DNA of 64,000 nucleotides, taken from assembly GCA_009835735.1 (NCBI GenBank), contig VXWX01000098.1, positions 1 to 64,000 on the forward strand. The letters run 5' to 3'. Source of the stretch: Acidimicrobiaceae bacterium. GTDB lineage: Bacteria > Actinomycetota > Acidimicrobiia > Acidimicrobiales > Aldehydirespiratoraceae. Each line of letters begins with the position of its first letter. The first letter of the stretch is position 1. Positions 35,582 through 43,444 of the stretch are shown here, one piece after another. The notes under the pieces were generated by a model. That model was given only the letters and a program-made list of their open reading frames with translations. It ran no database searches and had not been told where the DNA came from. The translations under genes were made by a program, and so were the position numbers.

Positions 35582-36397
35582 ATGGACACTCCCGTGAGCG
35601 AACCGTCGTCAGAGCCGGGCCAGGCCTCCGGCTCGGGCCGCAGCGTGGCCGCCATCGACAGGGCGGTGGAGGTGCTGTTCCTGTTCTCGCGGTCGTCGGG
35701 CACGCTGGGCGTGACCGAGATCTCGCGGGAGCTGGGCGTGTCCAAGGCGGTGGTGCACCGGATCCTGGCCTCGCTGTGCGAGCGCAGCCTGCTGATCGCT
35801 GATCCGCGCAGCCGCCGGTACGGGCTCGGGCCCGCGGTGATGGAGCTGGCCGCCGCCTTCCGCGACCAGCTCGATGTGCGGACCCTGGCCATCGACGAGA
35901 TGCGACGGCTCAGCGCGGAGACTGACGAGACCGCCACCCTGTCGGTCCGCTACGGCGACCGCCGGGTGTACGTCGACCAGATCACCCCGCCGCGTGAGGT
36001 GAAGATGACCGTGCCCATCGGGGGGTCGTTCCCGCTGCACGCCGGCGCGTCGTCCAAGGCGTTTCTGGCCTGGCTCACCGACGCGGCCGTCGACCGCTAC
36101 CTGGCCGACAACCCGCTGGACGCCCTCACCGACGCCACCGTCGTCTCGGTCGACGAGTTGCGAGCCGAACTGGAGGGCATCCGCGCCCAGGGCTTCGCCC
36201 TGTCCTTCGGTGAGCGTCAGCACGACGCCGGCTCGGTGGCCGCCCCGATCCTCGACCACAACGGTGAGCCGGTGGCCGTCATCAGCGTGTGCGGGCCGAT
36301 CTACCGGTTCCGCAGCAAGATCGGCCCCGCCTCCGCCGCCGTGGTGGAGGCCACCCGGGCGCTCTCGGCCAAGCTCGGCGCCCAGCCCCTTGCCTGA
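35582..36397 (+). CDS. IclR-family transcriptional regulator
   Basis: The predicted protein has 271 residues from the ATG at 35582. An N-terminal winged helix (VAAIDRAVEVLFLF, then LGVTEISRELGVSKAVVHRI) is followed by the IclR effector domain (VYVDQITPPREVKMTVPIGG, LHAGASSKAFLAWL, and GFALSFGERQHDAGSVAAPI). IclR proteins bind GAAAC/GTTTC-like palindromes and respond to small acids or aromatics. The gene lies next to operator site 1 and is divergent from a catabolic operon. It is the likely regulator of the five operator sites in the window, including its own promoter. The effector is unknown. Confidence 0.92.
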   Translation: MDTPVSEPSSEPGQASGSGRSVAAIDRAVEVLFLFSRSSGTLGVTEISRELGVSKAVVHRILASLCERSLLIADPRSRRYGLGPAVMELAAAFRDQLDVRTLAIDEMRRLSAETDETATLSVRYGDRRVYVDQITPPREVKMTVPIGGSFPLHAGASSKAFLAWLTDAAVDRYLADNPLDALTDATVVSVDELRAELEGIRAQGFALSFGERQHDAGSVAAPILDHNGEPVAVISVCGPIYRFRSKIGPASAAVVEATRALSAKLGAQPLA

Positions 36398-38042
36398 CAC
36401 TCACGGGGCGCGGGACCACTTACGGGTGGCCGCAACGCAGTTCGCAGTCGGTACCGACGTCGACGCCAACCTGGGCACGTGCGTGCGGATGCTTGATGAG
36501 GCCGCGTCCGCCGGCGCCGAGTTGGTTGTGCTGCCCGAGTTCTGCAACCACCTGTCGGTGTACGACAGCGCCGAGCACTGCCGGGCGATGGCTGTGCCGC
36601 TGGACGGCGACTGGCTGGGAACGCTGGCCCGGCGGGCGGCCCACCATCGCATGTATGCGGCCCTGGCGGTGACCGTGCCCCGAGCCGGCGGCCGGGTGAC
36701 GGTCACCAGCGTGCTGATCGACCCCGACGGCCGGATCACCGCAACCGCCGACAAGCAGATGCTCATGGGCAACGAGCGGGCCTTTCTGAGCGCGGGGGAG
36801 CGGCCTGCCGCGGTGGCCGGCACCGTGTTCGGGCCGGTCGGGCTGTACGCGTGCATGGACGGCGTGACCTTCGAGACACCCCGGGCCCTGGCGGTGAGCG
36901 GCGCCCGGCTGCTGTGCAACAGCCTCAACTCCTTCGCCCGAGACGAGGCCAGCTTGCATGTTCCGGTGCGGGCCGCCGAGAACGGGGTATGGGTGGCGGC
37001 CGCCAACAAGGTCGGCTCGCTGCTGCCGGACGGGCGGGCCGCGGAGTTCGCCGAGGCGCTCGGAGTTCCCGCCGAAGCCCTCGAGGGCGCGGGCGAGAGC
37101 CAGATCGTCGACCCCGACGGCACGGTGGTGGCCAAGGCCCCGCCGACGGGCGAGGCCGTGGTGGTCGCCGACATCGACCTGTCGCACTGCCGCCCGCAGC
37201 GCCTGGCCGGCCGACGTCCCCTGATCTACGGCCCACTGGCCGGGCCGGACACGGCCATTCCGGCGACGGCGGATATCGCCAGCGTGACAGTTGCATGCGT
37301 GCCCGGAGCGCAACGGGACCCGGAGCTGATCTCAGACGCTTTGCAGCCCCCGGAGTTGATCGGCGAGGCCTTCAGCGCGGGCGCCCGGCTGGTAGTGCTG
37401 CCCGAGTTGACGCCTGTGCCCGACGGCATCCCCGCCGGGGTGCTGGTGGTCACCACCGCTGAGCGTGACGGGCAGCACGTGGGCCAGGTGTGGACGGCCG
37501 GAGGGCTGGTCCACGAGCAGCCCCAGATCCACCACTCCGACCGTTATCCCGACGTCACCCGGCTGGGGGAGGGGATCAGCCTCTACCCGACATCGTTCGG
37601 CGACATGGCCGTGATCGTGGGCGACGACCACCGCCACCCCGAGACCATCCGGCTGGCCGCCGTGGCCGGCGCCCATCTGGTGGCGGTGTGCTGGCAGCCA
37701 GAGCACCGCTGGGAGTGCGATCTGGGGTTGGTCGAGCGGGCCGCCGAGAACCGGGTCAGCCTGGCCGCCTGCGCGCCGCCGGGGCCGCTGGCGTCCACCA
37801 TGCTGCTCGACCCCCCGGCCGACTCGCTGTGGAACCCCCACCGCTCGAGCCCCTTCGACGGCACCATCAACAACCCGGTGTGCACGGTCGCCGGACCCGA
37901 TGACGGGCTGCTGGTCGGGACCTTGCATCCCGCCCGGGCCGCCAACCGCGAAGTGTCCAAGGACACCGACCTAGTCGGCGGCCGTTCCTTAGCCGCAGCC
38001 TCCGTGCTAGCCCAGCGGGACCCCGCGAATTGGCAGCAATAG
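36390..38042 (+). CDS. Tandem nitrilase-superfamily protein with inactive second half
   Basis: The predicted protein has 550 residues from a TTG overlapping the iclR stop; a GTG at 36426 is an alternative. Residues 11-280 form a full carbon-nitrogen hydrolase domain with catalytic Glu50 (LVVLPEFCN), Lys122 (TADKQMLMGNE) and Cys155 (GLYACMDGVTFE). Residues 283-550 look like a second copy (VVLPELTPVP, GDMAVIVGDDHRHPETIRLAA), but the cysteine position reads Gly/Asp and the Lys block is lost. The protein probably hydrolyses a nitrile or amide, with the second half structural. It is co-transcribed with iclR. Confidence 0.82.
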   Translation: MPDTHGARDHLRVAATQFAVGTDVDANLGTCVRMLDEAASAGAELVVLPEFCNHLSVYDSAEHCRAMAVPLDGDWLGTLARRAAHHRMYAALAVTVPRAGGRVTVTSVLIDPDGRITATADKQMLMGNERAFLSAGERPAAVAGTVFGPVGLYACMDGVTFETPRALAVSGARLLCNSLNSFARDEASLHVPVRAAENGVWVAAANKVGSLLPDGRAAEFAEALGVPAEALEGAGESQIVDPDGTVVAKAPPTGEAVVVADIDLSHCRPQRLAGRRPLIYGPLAGPDTAIPATADIASVTVACVPGAQRDPELISDALQPPELIGEAFSAGARLVVLPELTPVPDGIPAGVLVVTTAERDGQHVGQVWTAGGLVHEQPQIHHSDRYPDVTRLGEGISLYPTSFGDMAVIVGDDHRHPETIRLAAVAGAHLVAVCWQPEHRWECDLGLVERAAENRVSLAACAPPGPLASTMLLDPPADSLWNPHRSSPFDGTINNPVCTVAGPDDGLLVGTLHPARAANREVSKDTDLVGGRSLAAASVLAQRDPANWQQ

Positions 38043-38076
38043 GCCCCCAAACGGGGCCAATCTGCTGCCAATTCGC
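38025..38076 (+). terminator. Long two-tier hairpin at the end of the nitrilase gene
   Basis: Outer arms GCGAATTGGCAGCA (38025-38038) and TGCTGCCAATTCGC (38063-38076) are perfect 14-base complements. An inner stem GGCCCC (38042-38047)/GGGGCC (38053-38058) with loop CAAAC lies between them. The stop TAG falls inside the hairpin. It probably ends transcription between convergent genes. Confidence 0.6.
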
Positions 38077-38099
38077 CCCGGAGGGCCGGTGTGTCGACC

Positions 38100-38146
38100 G
38101 AACTGGCAGCAGAACGCACGCATAGCGTGCAAAACGCTGCCAATTC
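38100..38146 (+). repeat. Second copy of the two-tier hairpin
   Basis: Outer arms GAACTGGCAGC (38100-38110) and GCTGCCAATTC (38136-38146) repeat those of the hairpin at 38025-38076 with one mismatch, and an inner stem GCACGC/GCGTGC with loop ATA has a different sequence but the same position. Two tandem copies of a palindromic unit suggest a REP-like element that also serves as a bidirectional terminator between the nitrilase and CitE-like genes. Confidence 0.55.
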
Positions 38147-38157
38147 GCTCCACGCCG

Positions 38158-38982
38158 CTACGGGGAGCGGTTGGGGACGCGGGCGAGTACCGAGCGGGCT
38201 TGGCGTATTACTGCGGCGTCGATGAACTTGCCGTCCAGCACGGCCACTCCCCGTCCCTCGGCGGTGGCCGCCTCCAGCGCGGCCATCACCGCCTCGGCAT
38301 GGGCGACCTCCTCCGCAGTCGGGGTGAAAGCCGCGTTCACCGCGGCCACCTGCTTGGGGTGGATCACCGACCGCCCGCCGAAGCCGAGGCGGCGCAGCGA
38401 CTCGCTGGTGGCCGCCAGGCCCTCGGCGTCGTCGAGGTCGGTGAACACCGGTCCGCACGGCGCGATCAGCCCGACGCCCACCGACGCCACCACCACGCGG
38501 GTGCGGATCGGCCACATCTCCAACCCGTCGGGCGACGGCATCATGCCCATGTCGGCGGCCAGGTCGGCCTCCCCCAGGGCCAGGCGCACCACCCCGGGGA
38601 CCGAGGCGACCTCGTACACCTTGAACACACCCTCGGCCGACTCGATGAGCGCCATGACCGGGCACCCGCCGAAGTCGGTCGCGCAAGCGTCGGGGTCGGC
38701 CTTGGGCACGACCACCCCGGCCAGGCCGATGCCGTCGGCCACCAGCGACCGGATCATGGCGGCGTCGGCGTCGAGGAGGTCGGGACGGTTGTTGACCCGC
38801 ACCCACACCGGCGCGCCGGGGTTGGCTCGCAGCCAGCTCGCCACCGCCTCCCGGGCGGCCGGCTTGGCCGCCTCGGCCACCGCGTCCTCCAGGTCGCAGA
38901 TGACTGCGTCGGCCCCCGAGGCCAGGGCCTTGTCGAAGCGCTCCGGGGTGTCGCCGGGAACGTACAGGGAGGTGCGGGTCAT
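38158..38982 (-). CDS. CitE-like HpcH/HpaI aldolase (malyl/citramalyl-CoA lyase type)
   Basis: The predicted protein has 274 residues. The fold is clear from TSLYVPGDTPERFDKA, the block DAVICDLEDAVAEAAK (metal ligands), VWVRVNNRPDLLDADAAM, GVVVPKAD, PVMALIESAEGVF with the conserved Glu, LALGEADLAADMG and the C-terminal RSVIHPKQVAAVN. Relatives cleave malyl-CoA, beta-methylmalyl-CoA or citramalyl-CoA into two small products. It is divergent from the reductase operon at 39.1 kb across operator site 2, and would form the last carbon-carbon cleavage if the pathway passes through a hydroxy dicarboxyl-CoA. Confidence 0.88.
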   Translation of the reverse strand: MTRTSLYVPGDTPERFDKALASGADAVICDLEDAVAEAAKPAAREAVASWLRANPGAPVWVRVNNRPDLLDADAAMIRSLVADGIGLAGVVVPKADPDACATDFGGCPVMALIESAEGVFKVYEVASVPGVVRLALGEADLAADMGMMPSPDGLEMWPIRTRVVVASVGVGLIAPCGPVFTDLDDAEGLAATSESLRRLGFGGRSVIHPKQVAAVNAAFTPTAEEVAHAEAVMAALEAATAEGRGVAVLDGKFIDAAVIRQARSVLARVPNRSP

Positions 38983-39017
38983 GGCGGTATCGACTCCTAG
39001 CGGCCTGCTTCAGGAGG

Positions 39018-39047
39018 TTGACGCTGGTGGGGGCTCGCCCATACTGT
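39018..39047 (+). promoter_or_regulatory. Sigma-70-type promoter of the tetrapyrrole-reductase operon
   Basis: A TTGACG (39018-39023) and TACTGT (39042-39047) are separated by 18 bases, upstream of the gene at 39110. Operator site 2 begins 10 bases after the -10 box, so a bound regulator would cover the transcription start and block initiation. This is the best promoter-operator arrangement in the cluster. Confidence 0.55.
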
Positions 39048-39056
39048 CAGTAGAAC

Positions 39057-39081
39057 GAAACGCTGTTCCTGTCGACGGAAC
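39057..39081. promoter_or_regulatory. IclR-type operator, site 2
   Basis: Half-sites GAAAC (39057-39061), GTTCC (39065-39069) and GGAAC (39077-39081) have the common 3- and 7-base spacings. The element is followed by ACTAGC, as at site 5. It sits between the divergent CitE-like gene and the reductase operon and overlaps the expected start of transcription of the latter. Confidence 0.82.
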
Positions 39082-39109
39082 ACTAGCTGCCTAGATCGCC
39101 GGAGAATCC

Positions 39110-39922
39110 ATGCGCGAGACGTTGAAGGGCGTCCAGGACATTTTCGATGATGCCGGTCCGACCGACGCCACCGCGACGTTCGACCGGCTGTGGTCGATCA
39201 CCGGCGAGATCATGGCCAAGCTCGAGGCCCGCTTCGAGCTGTCCCGCGATCCCAGCACCGACGACCTGGAGTCGTACCGGGGTGAGGCCGAGTACCCGGC
39301 GGGGCGGCTGGCGGCCTACGCCGGCCCGGAGATCGACTGGCTGATCCACTCGTGGATCGGCAACCCGCCGCTGGGGTTCACCAACATGCACGTCACCGCC
39401 TGGCTCGGTCCCCACATCGACGTGCCCCACCTCGGGATCGCCTGGGGCACGCTGCCCGACCTGTGGTTCTACATCGACTACAACCCCCGCTCGGACCTCA
39501 TGCTCGACACCGCCGCTCTCGACAAATACTGGGAGCCGCTCAACGAGGAGTTCCTTGAACTGCGAGCCGACCCGGGGCTGTCGACCTTCACCTCCCGGGA
39601 GCTCTACATCCGCCAGGCCCTCAGCCACACCGCGGTGTGCTTCACCACCCCCGGGATCACCCACGACGAGTCCCGTCTCGATCAGGTGCAACGTCTGGCC
39701 CACCGCCGGGTGGACCAGTGGCTGCGGTGGGTGGACGAGGCCGAGCCCGTGCCCCATGAGCGCCGCGAGCGCCTGGCGGCCGACGACCTGGCCCGGCGGC
39801 GCACCATCGCCGAGCGCGACCCCGCCAACGTCATGGGGGTGCGGTTCTTCGGGCCCGAGATGACCGACCGCCTGGTGCGGGCCCTGTGGGGCGGCGACCG
39901 GGTGCTGCCCCGACCGAGCTGA
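39110..39922 (+). CDS. Red chlorophyll catabolite reductase-like protein (FDBR superfamily)
   Basis: The predicted protein has 270 residues, with a GGAGA site before the ATG. From memory it matches plant RCCR in layout. A central strand-rich part has GFTNMHVTAWLGPHIDVPHL and LWFYIDYNPRSDLMLD, ending in ALDKYWEPLN. A C-terminal helical part has REYIRQALSHTAVCF-like sequence (YIRQALSHTAVCF at 166-178), then ERRERLAADDLARRRTIAERD and FFGPEMTDRLVRALWG. RCCR reduces the opened chlorophyll tetrapyrrole with ferredoxin, and related bilin reductases act on biliverdin. It heads an operon with a Rieske oxygenase and a second family member. The substrate here is unproven. Confidence 0.72.
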   Translation: MRETLKGVQDIFDDAGPTDATATFDRLWSITGEIMAKLEARFELSRDPSTDDLESYRGEAEYPAGRLAAYAGPEIDWLIHSWIGNPPLGFTNMHVTAWLGPHIDVPHLGIAWGTLPDLWFYIDYNPRSDLMLDTAALDKYWEPLNEEFLELRADPGLSTFTSRELYIRQALSHTAVCFTTPGITHDESRLDQVQRLAHRRVDQWLRWVDEAEPVPHERRERLAADDLARRRTIAERDPANVMGVRFFGPEMTDRLVRALWGGDRVLPRPS

Positions 39923-39943
39923 GAGCACACAGGGAGGCTTCCC

Positions 39944-41095
39944 ATGCTCATCAAGAACCACTGGTACGCCGTCGAGTTCGGCCAGCAGGTCGGCGACCGG
40001 CCCCTGCAGGTGAAGGTCCATGGCCACGACCTGGTGCTGTGGCGCAGCCCCAACGGCACGATCAACGCCCAGTCCGACCTGTGCGTGCACCGGGGCGGGT
40101 CGCTGGCGGGCGGTGAGGTGGTCGGCGACTGCGTGCGGTGCCCGTACCACGGCTGGCGCTACGACACCGAGGGGGCGTGCGTGGAGATCCCGGCCAACCG
40201 CCCCGACCTTCCCATCCCGCGCAAGGCCCGCATCGACACCTATCCCTGTGTCGAGCGCTACGGCTTCGTGTGGGTGTTCCTGGGCGACCTGCCCACCGAG
40301 CAGCGGCCGCCGCTGCCCGAGCTGTACGGCATGGAGCTGCACACTGAGGCCCGGGCCGAGGGGTTTCGGGCCGTGCAGGGCGAGTTCACCTGGAACGCCA
40401 ACTACGACCGGGTGCTGGAGAACGCCATCGACATCGCCCACACTCCGTTCGTGCACGCCGGGTCGTTCGGCAACCGTGACGAGCCGGAGATCCAGGACTT
40501 CGACCTTGAGGAGAGCCACGACAACGGCCACTTGACGTCGGTGAGCGCCACCGTCGACCTCAAGCCGCCCTTGCCGTCGGGGATCTGGCGGCTCATCGCC
40601 AAGAAGGAGCGCCCGCCGGTGCGCACCTCGACCGGCTTCTATCCGCCCAACATGTCCCTGCTGATCGTGCGCCTGCCGATGGGGGACATGCGCCTGTTCA
40701 CCGCGGCGGTGCCCCTCGACGAGCACACCACCGTGTCGAAGTTCTGCATGATGCGCTCGTTCTTCACCGGGGGCTGGGCCGACAAGGACTCCCACCGGCG
40801 CACCCTCAAGATCTTCCTGGAGGACCAGCCGACCGTGGAGGGTCAGCGGCCCGAGCTGCTGCCCTTCGACCTGTCGGCCGAGCTGCACGTCAAGTCCGAC
40901 TCCATCCAGCTGGCGTACCGGCGCTGGCGCCAGGAGCAGCTGGACAACGGCTTGGGATTAGCCGCCCCGACTGACGAGGAGTCCAGGCGGGCCGCGGCGG
41001 TGATCCCGTCGCCGGCCCGGGCCGCCGAGCCCGAGATGGCCAGCGCCTGGGTGTTCCCCACGGTCGGATCGACCGCCGGCGGAGCGGACGCATGA
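39944..41095 (+). CDS. Rieske-type oxygenase, candidate tetrapyrrole ring-opening enzyme
   Basis: The predicted protein has 383 residues, with a strong AGGGAGG site. The Rieske 2Fe-2S motif is C47-x-H49 and C66-x2-H69 (LCVHRGGSLAGG and RCPYHGWRYD). The mononuclear iron site is D163-x2-H166-x4-H171 (AIDIAHTPFVH). Overall it resembles single-component aromatic oxygenases of the vanillate demethylase/pheophorbide a oxygenase type. It lacks the C-terminal membrane anchor and the CxxC of plant PaO. The upstream RCCR-like gene and the overlapping downstream gene suggest action on a tetrapyrrole, with electrons from an unlinked ferredoxin. Confidence 0.85.
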   Translation: MLIKNHWYAVEFGQQVGDRPLQVKVHGHDLVLWRSPNGTINAQSDLCVHRGGSLAGGEVVGDCVRCPYHGWRYDTEGACVEIPANRPDLPIPRKARIDTYPCVERYGFVWVFLGDLPTEQRPPLPELYGMELHTEARAEGFRAVQGEFTWNANYDRVLENAIDIAHTPFVHAGSFGNRDEPEIQDFDLEESHDNGHLTSVSATVDLKPPLPSGIWRLIAKKERPPVRTSTGFYPPNMSLLIVRLPMGDMRLFTAAVPLDEHTTVSKFCMMRSFFTGGWADKDSHRRTLKIFLEDQPTVEGQRPELLPFDLSAELHVKSDSIQLAYRRWRQEQLDNGLGLAAPTDEESRRAAAVIPSPARAAEPEMASAWVFPTVGSTAGGADA

Positions 41096-41811
41096 GCCTG
41101 TCGGCTGAGTTGTGCCTGGGCACGGTGGAGGCCATCGCGGCCCGGCTGGAGCTCGAGGAGATCGAGTCCGTGCCGCTGACCTCGGCCATGGACGGATCGC
41201 CGGTGGGCGTGCACCGGGTGCTGGCCCGTGACGGGGTGGCCGCCCTGGTGTACGTGTCCATGACCGTCGAGGCCTTCGGGCTCGACAGCCACATGTGCTT
41301 CGCGTTCACCCCGCCGGACAGCGCAGTGCCCCACTTCACGGTGGACTCGGTGCTGGCCGGGCCCCACTACGCCTTCCACCTAGACCTCATGCCCCGGGTC
41401 GACCCGGGAGCCAACCTGGCCTACGTCGACCACTGCTTCACACCCCTCAGCGACGCCCACAGCCAGGCCGGCGAGATAGACGGGCTGACCCCCGCCCACC
41501 TGTCGCGGCGTCAATGGCAGCTCATGTCGGCGTGGATGCTGGCCCATCGGGCCGACGAGGACGGCTTCCGGGCGGTGTTCGGCACGGTGGCCGCCTACCG
41601 CGACCACTGGCTCAGCCTGGCGGTCGACGGCGTGCCCGACGTTGTGCTGGACGGCGCCGCCGGCGAGCAGCTTGCCGAGCGTGACGCCCGCCACCGGGCC
41701 GCCCTGTTCAACCCCGACGTAGACCCGGTGTGGGCCCAGGTGGACCGCCTGCTCGGCCCGGACGTGAGTGCCCGCGTCCGCGACAGCCTCACGACCGCGG
41801 GCCGCACCTAG
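41092..41811 (+). CDS. Second bilin-reductase/RCCR-like protein
   Basis: The predicted protein has 239 residues from an ATG overlapping the Rieske stop (ATGA). The core VPHFTVDSVLAGPHYAFHLD followed by LMPRVDPGANLAYVDHCFTP has the strand-turn pattern of the ferredoxin-dependent bilin reductase fold, and parallels the IDYNPRSDLM region of the protein at 39.1 kb. The C-terminal RHRAALFNPDVDPVW and LLGPDVSARVRDSL also fit that superfamily. Identity to the first copy is low, so they probably perform different reductions, or one is a binding subunit. The assignment is by eye only. Confidence 0.55.
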   Translation: MSLSAELCLGTVEAIAARLELEEIESVPLTSAMDGSPVGVHRVLARDGVAALVYVSMTVEAFGLDSHMCFAFTPPDSAVPHFTVDSVLAGPHYAFHLDLMPRVDPGANLAYVDHCFTPLSDAHSQAGEIDGLTPAHLSRRQWQLMSAWMLAHRADEDGFRAVFGTVAAYRDHWLSLAVDGVPDVVLDGAAGEQLAERDARHRAALFNPDVDPVWAQVDRLLGPDVSARVRDSLTTAGRT

Positions 41812-41823
41812 AACGGAGACACC

Positions 41824-42765
41824 ATGAGCGAGACCGAAGCCTCCGAGTGGCAGCAGCGCATCACCGGTGAGTGGTACGGCCTGCCGTCGGTGTTCGACGC
41901 CGACGGGAGCCACACCGGGTTCAACAAGGTCAGCCGGGCCAGCGTCTTCGCCGACGGCAAGGTCACCTACTGGATGCAGTGCAACTTCATGAACACCGGT
42001 CCGCTGCGCAACCGTTTCGAGATCAAGGACTTCGAGTTCGGGGTGGACGACCAGGGCGACAACCGGATCTATCAGGGCCCCGACTTCTACGGCGCCGGCC
42101 ACCCCTACGGCTCGCTGGTGGACTCGCACTACTACGCGCCGGGCTGGCGGGCCGACCTCAACACCATGAACCAGATCCTGGCCGACGGGGTGACGCAGGT
42201 GTACTCGTCGCTGCTGTACGAGGGTCCCACCATCTTCTCGGTGTTCAACGGGGTGTACCTCAACGCCCACGACTACGACACCAACCCCGAGACCAAGTCT
42301 CGCATCGACGCCCACCTCGAGAACGAGCGGGAGATGGCCGCCTGGCCCCACACCCTGCCCGATCGCAAGGGCGGCCAGTGGGCCGGCTCCTGCGAGGTGT
42401 TCGGGGCCGACCAGCAGCACCGGGGCAGCGTCGATGTCCGCATCCGCCACGACCCGATCGACCTGGTGCGGGCCACCCAGCAGTGGGAGATGTCCGGGGA
42501 GGTCGACCGGTCGTTCACCTATGTGCGCACCCGGTCCAACGGCAACCGCCACACCTACGACGGCCCCGACCTGTGGGGCAACGCCCTGGCTTACGGCCGG
42601 GCCCTGTACACCACCCAGCACCACGCCCGCGAGGCTTTCAAGGTCAAGGGCCGCGAGTTCATCATCGACCGCGACTACACCCTGGCCGCGGTCTGGAAGC
42701 TCTATGACGGCGACCGCATGACCGACGTCGTCTTCGGTGCGCTCACCTGGTCGCCGGACGGCTAG
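41824..42765 (+). CDS. Tandem calycin/lipocalin-like protein
   Basis: The predicted protein has 313 residues with no signal peptide. Two halves of about 150 residues each open with a W-x-G block (RITGEWYGLPSVFDADGSHTGF and GGQWAGSCEVFGADQQHRGS, shortened here to WYGLPSVFDADG and WAGSCEVFGADQ) and continue with alternating strands such as NRIYQGPDFYGAG and RHTYDGPDLWGNAL. This is the pattern of small beta-barrel calycins such as DUF3598-type proteins, which bind hydrophobic or tetrapyrrole ligands. It is the last gene of the plus-strand operon after the reductases and Rieske oxygenase. Possible roles are substrate carrier or isomerase. Confidence 0.55.
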   Translation: MSETEASEWQQRITGEWYGLPSVFDADGSHTGFNKVSRASVFADGKVTYWMQCNFMNTGPLRNRFEIKDFEFGVDDQGDNRIYQGPDFYGAGHPYGSLVDSHYYAPGWRADLNTMNQILADGVTQVYSSLLYEGPTIFSVFNGVYLNAHDYDTNPETKSRIDAHLENEREMAAWPHTLPDRKGGQWAGSCEVFGADQQHRGSVDVRIRHDPIDLVRATQQWEMSGEVDRSFTYVRTRSNGNRHTYDGPDLWGNALAYGRALYTTQHHAREAFKVKGREFIIDRDYTLAAVWKLYDGDRMTDVVFGALTWSPDG

Positions 42766-42769
42766 AGCG

Positions 42770-43444
42770 TCAGCCCACGGCCACCGACACGACGCGGCCG
42801 TGCTCGCTGGCGTCCTCGACCAGTTCGAAGCCGGAGGCGCCGATCGGATCGCGCATGGCCCACAGCCGGCGGCGGCGCAGCGGCGACGGCTGACCGAGCG
42901 CCGCCAGCAGGGGTCCGACCGTCCGGTGCAGCGGCCAGCGGTCGTCCACCTCGGGGACCGGCGCCGACAGGTCGAGGCGAGGCTCGACCCCGGACGACTC
43001 GGGAACGGCCACCCCGACGATGTCGGCCACCGACCGGCCGGCCAGCGAGAAGAACCCGCCGGTTAGCTGGCGGTCGGGGGCGACCAGGACGCTGTAGGAC
43101 TCGAACTCGTATCCGAACCGGGGCCAGATGCCCCGCCCGGTCATGGTCCCGGGCTGCCACTCGGTCGCGGCGCCCATCACGTCGGGGCCCAGGTACCGGC
43201 GCCGGGGTCCGTCCACTTGCAGCTCGAAGATCCAGTCGCCGGCGAAGGCCGCCATGGGGTGGCCGTCCAGGTCCGGCGACGGCTCGCAGTGCTGGACCAC
43301 CCGGACCCTGCCCCTGTCGGCCGGTTCGACGCGGCGGCGCTGGGCGACCGAGCCCCGGTACGCGCCGTCGGGGTCGTAGACGTGCTCGGTGACCAGCCAG
43401 GCGCCGGAGAACGGATCGCGGCCCGTGCCGCTGCTCTCACTCAT
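42770..43444 (-). CDS. Calycin-like protein, single barrel
   Basis: The predicted protein has 224 residues from an ATG overlapping the previous stop. The start FSGAWLVTEHVYDPDGAYRG resembles the barrel opening of the neighbouring proteins, and the later stretch RRRYLGPDVMGAATEW parallels the YDGPDLWGNAL and YQGPDFYGAG strands of the 41.8 kb protein. The C-terminal third loses the pattern. It has no membrane segment. It is the last of four minus-strand genes joined by four-base overlaps and headed by operator site 3. Its role is probably ligand binding. Confidence 0.55.
   Translation of the reverse strand: MSESSGTGRDPFSGAWLVTEHVYDPDGAYRGSVAQRRRVEPADRGRVRVVQHCEPSPDLDGHPMAAFAGDWIFELQVDGPRRRYLGPDVMGAATEWQPGTMTGRGIWPRFGYEFESYSVLVAPDRQLTGGFFSLAGRSVADIVGVAVPESSGVEPRLDLSAPVPEVDDRWPLHRTVGPLLAALGQPSPLRRRRLWAMRDPIGASGFELVEDASEHGRVVSVAVG

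Noticed and set aside
39083-40888. Minus-strand open frame of 601 codons under the RCCR-like and Rieske genes
   Set aside because: The plus strand carries full Rieske and iron-site motifs plus ribosome sites. The minus frame has no recognisable domain.
42762-43160. Small alternative frames within the calycin-like genes
   Set aside because: They are Arg/Gly-rich shadows of the coding frame without start signals or domains.
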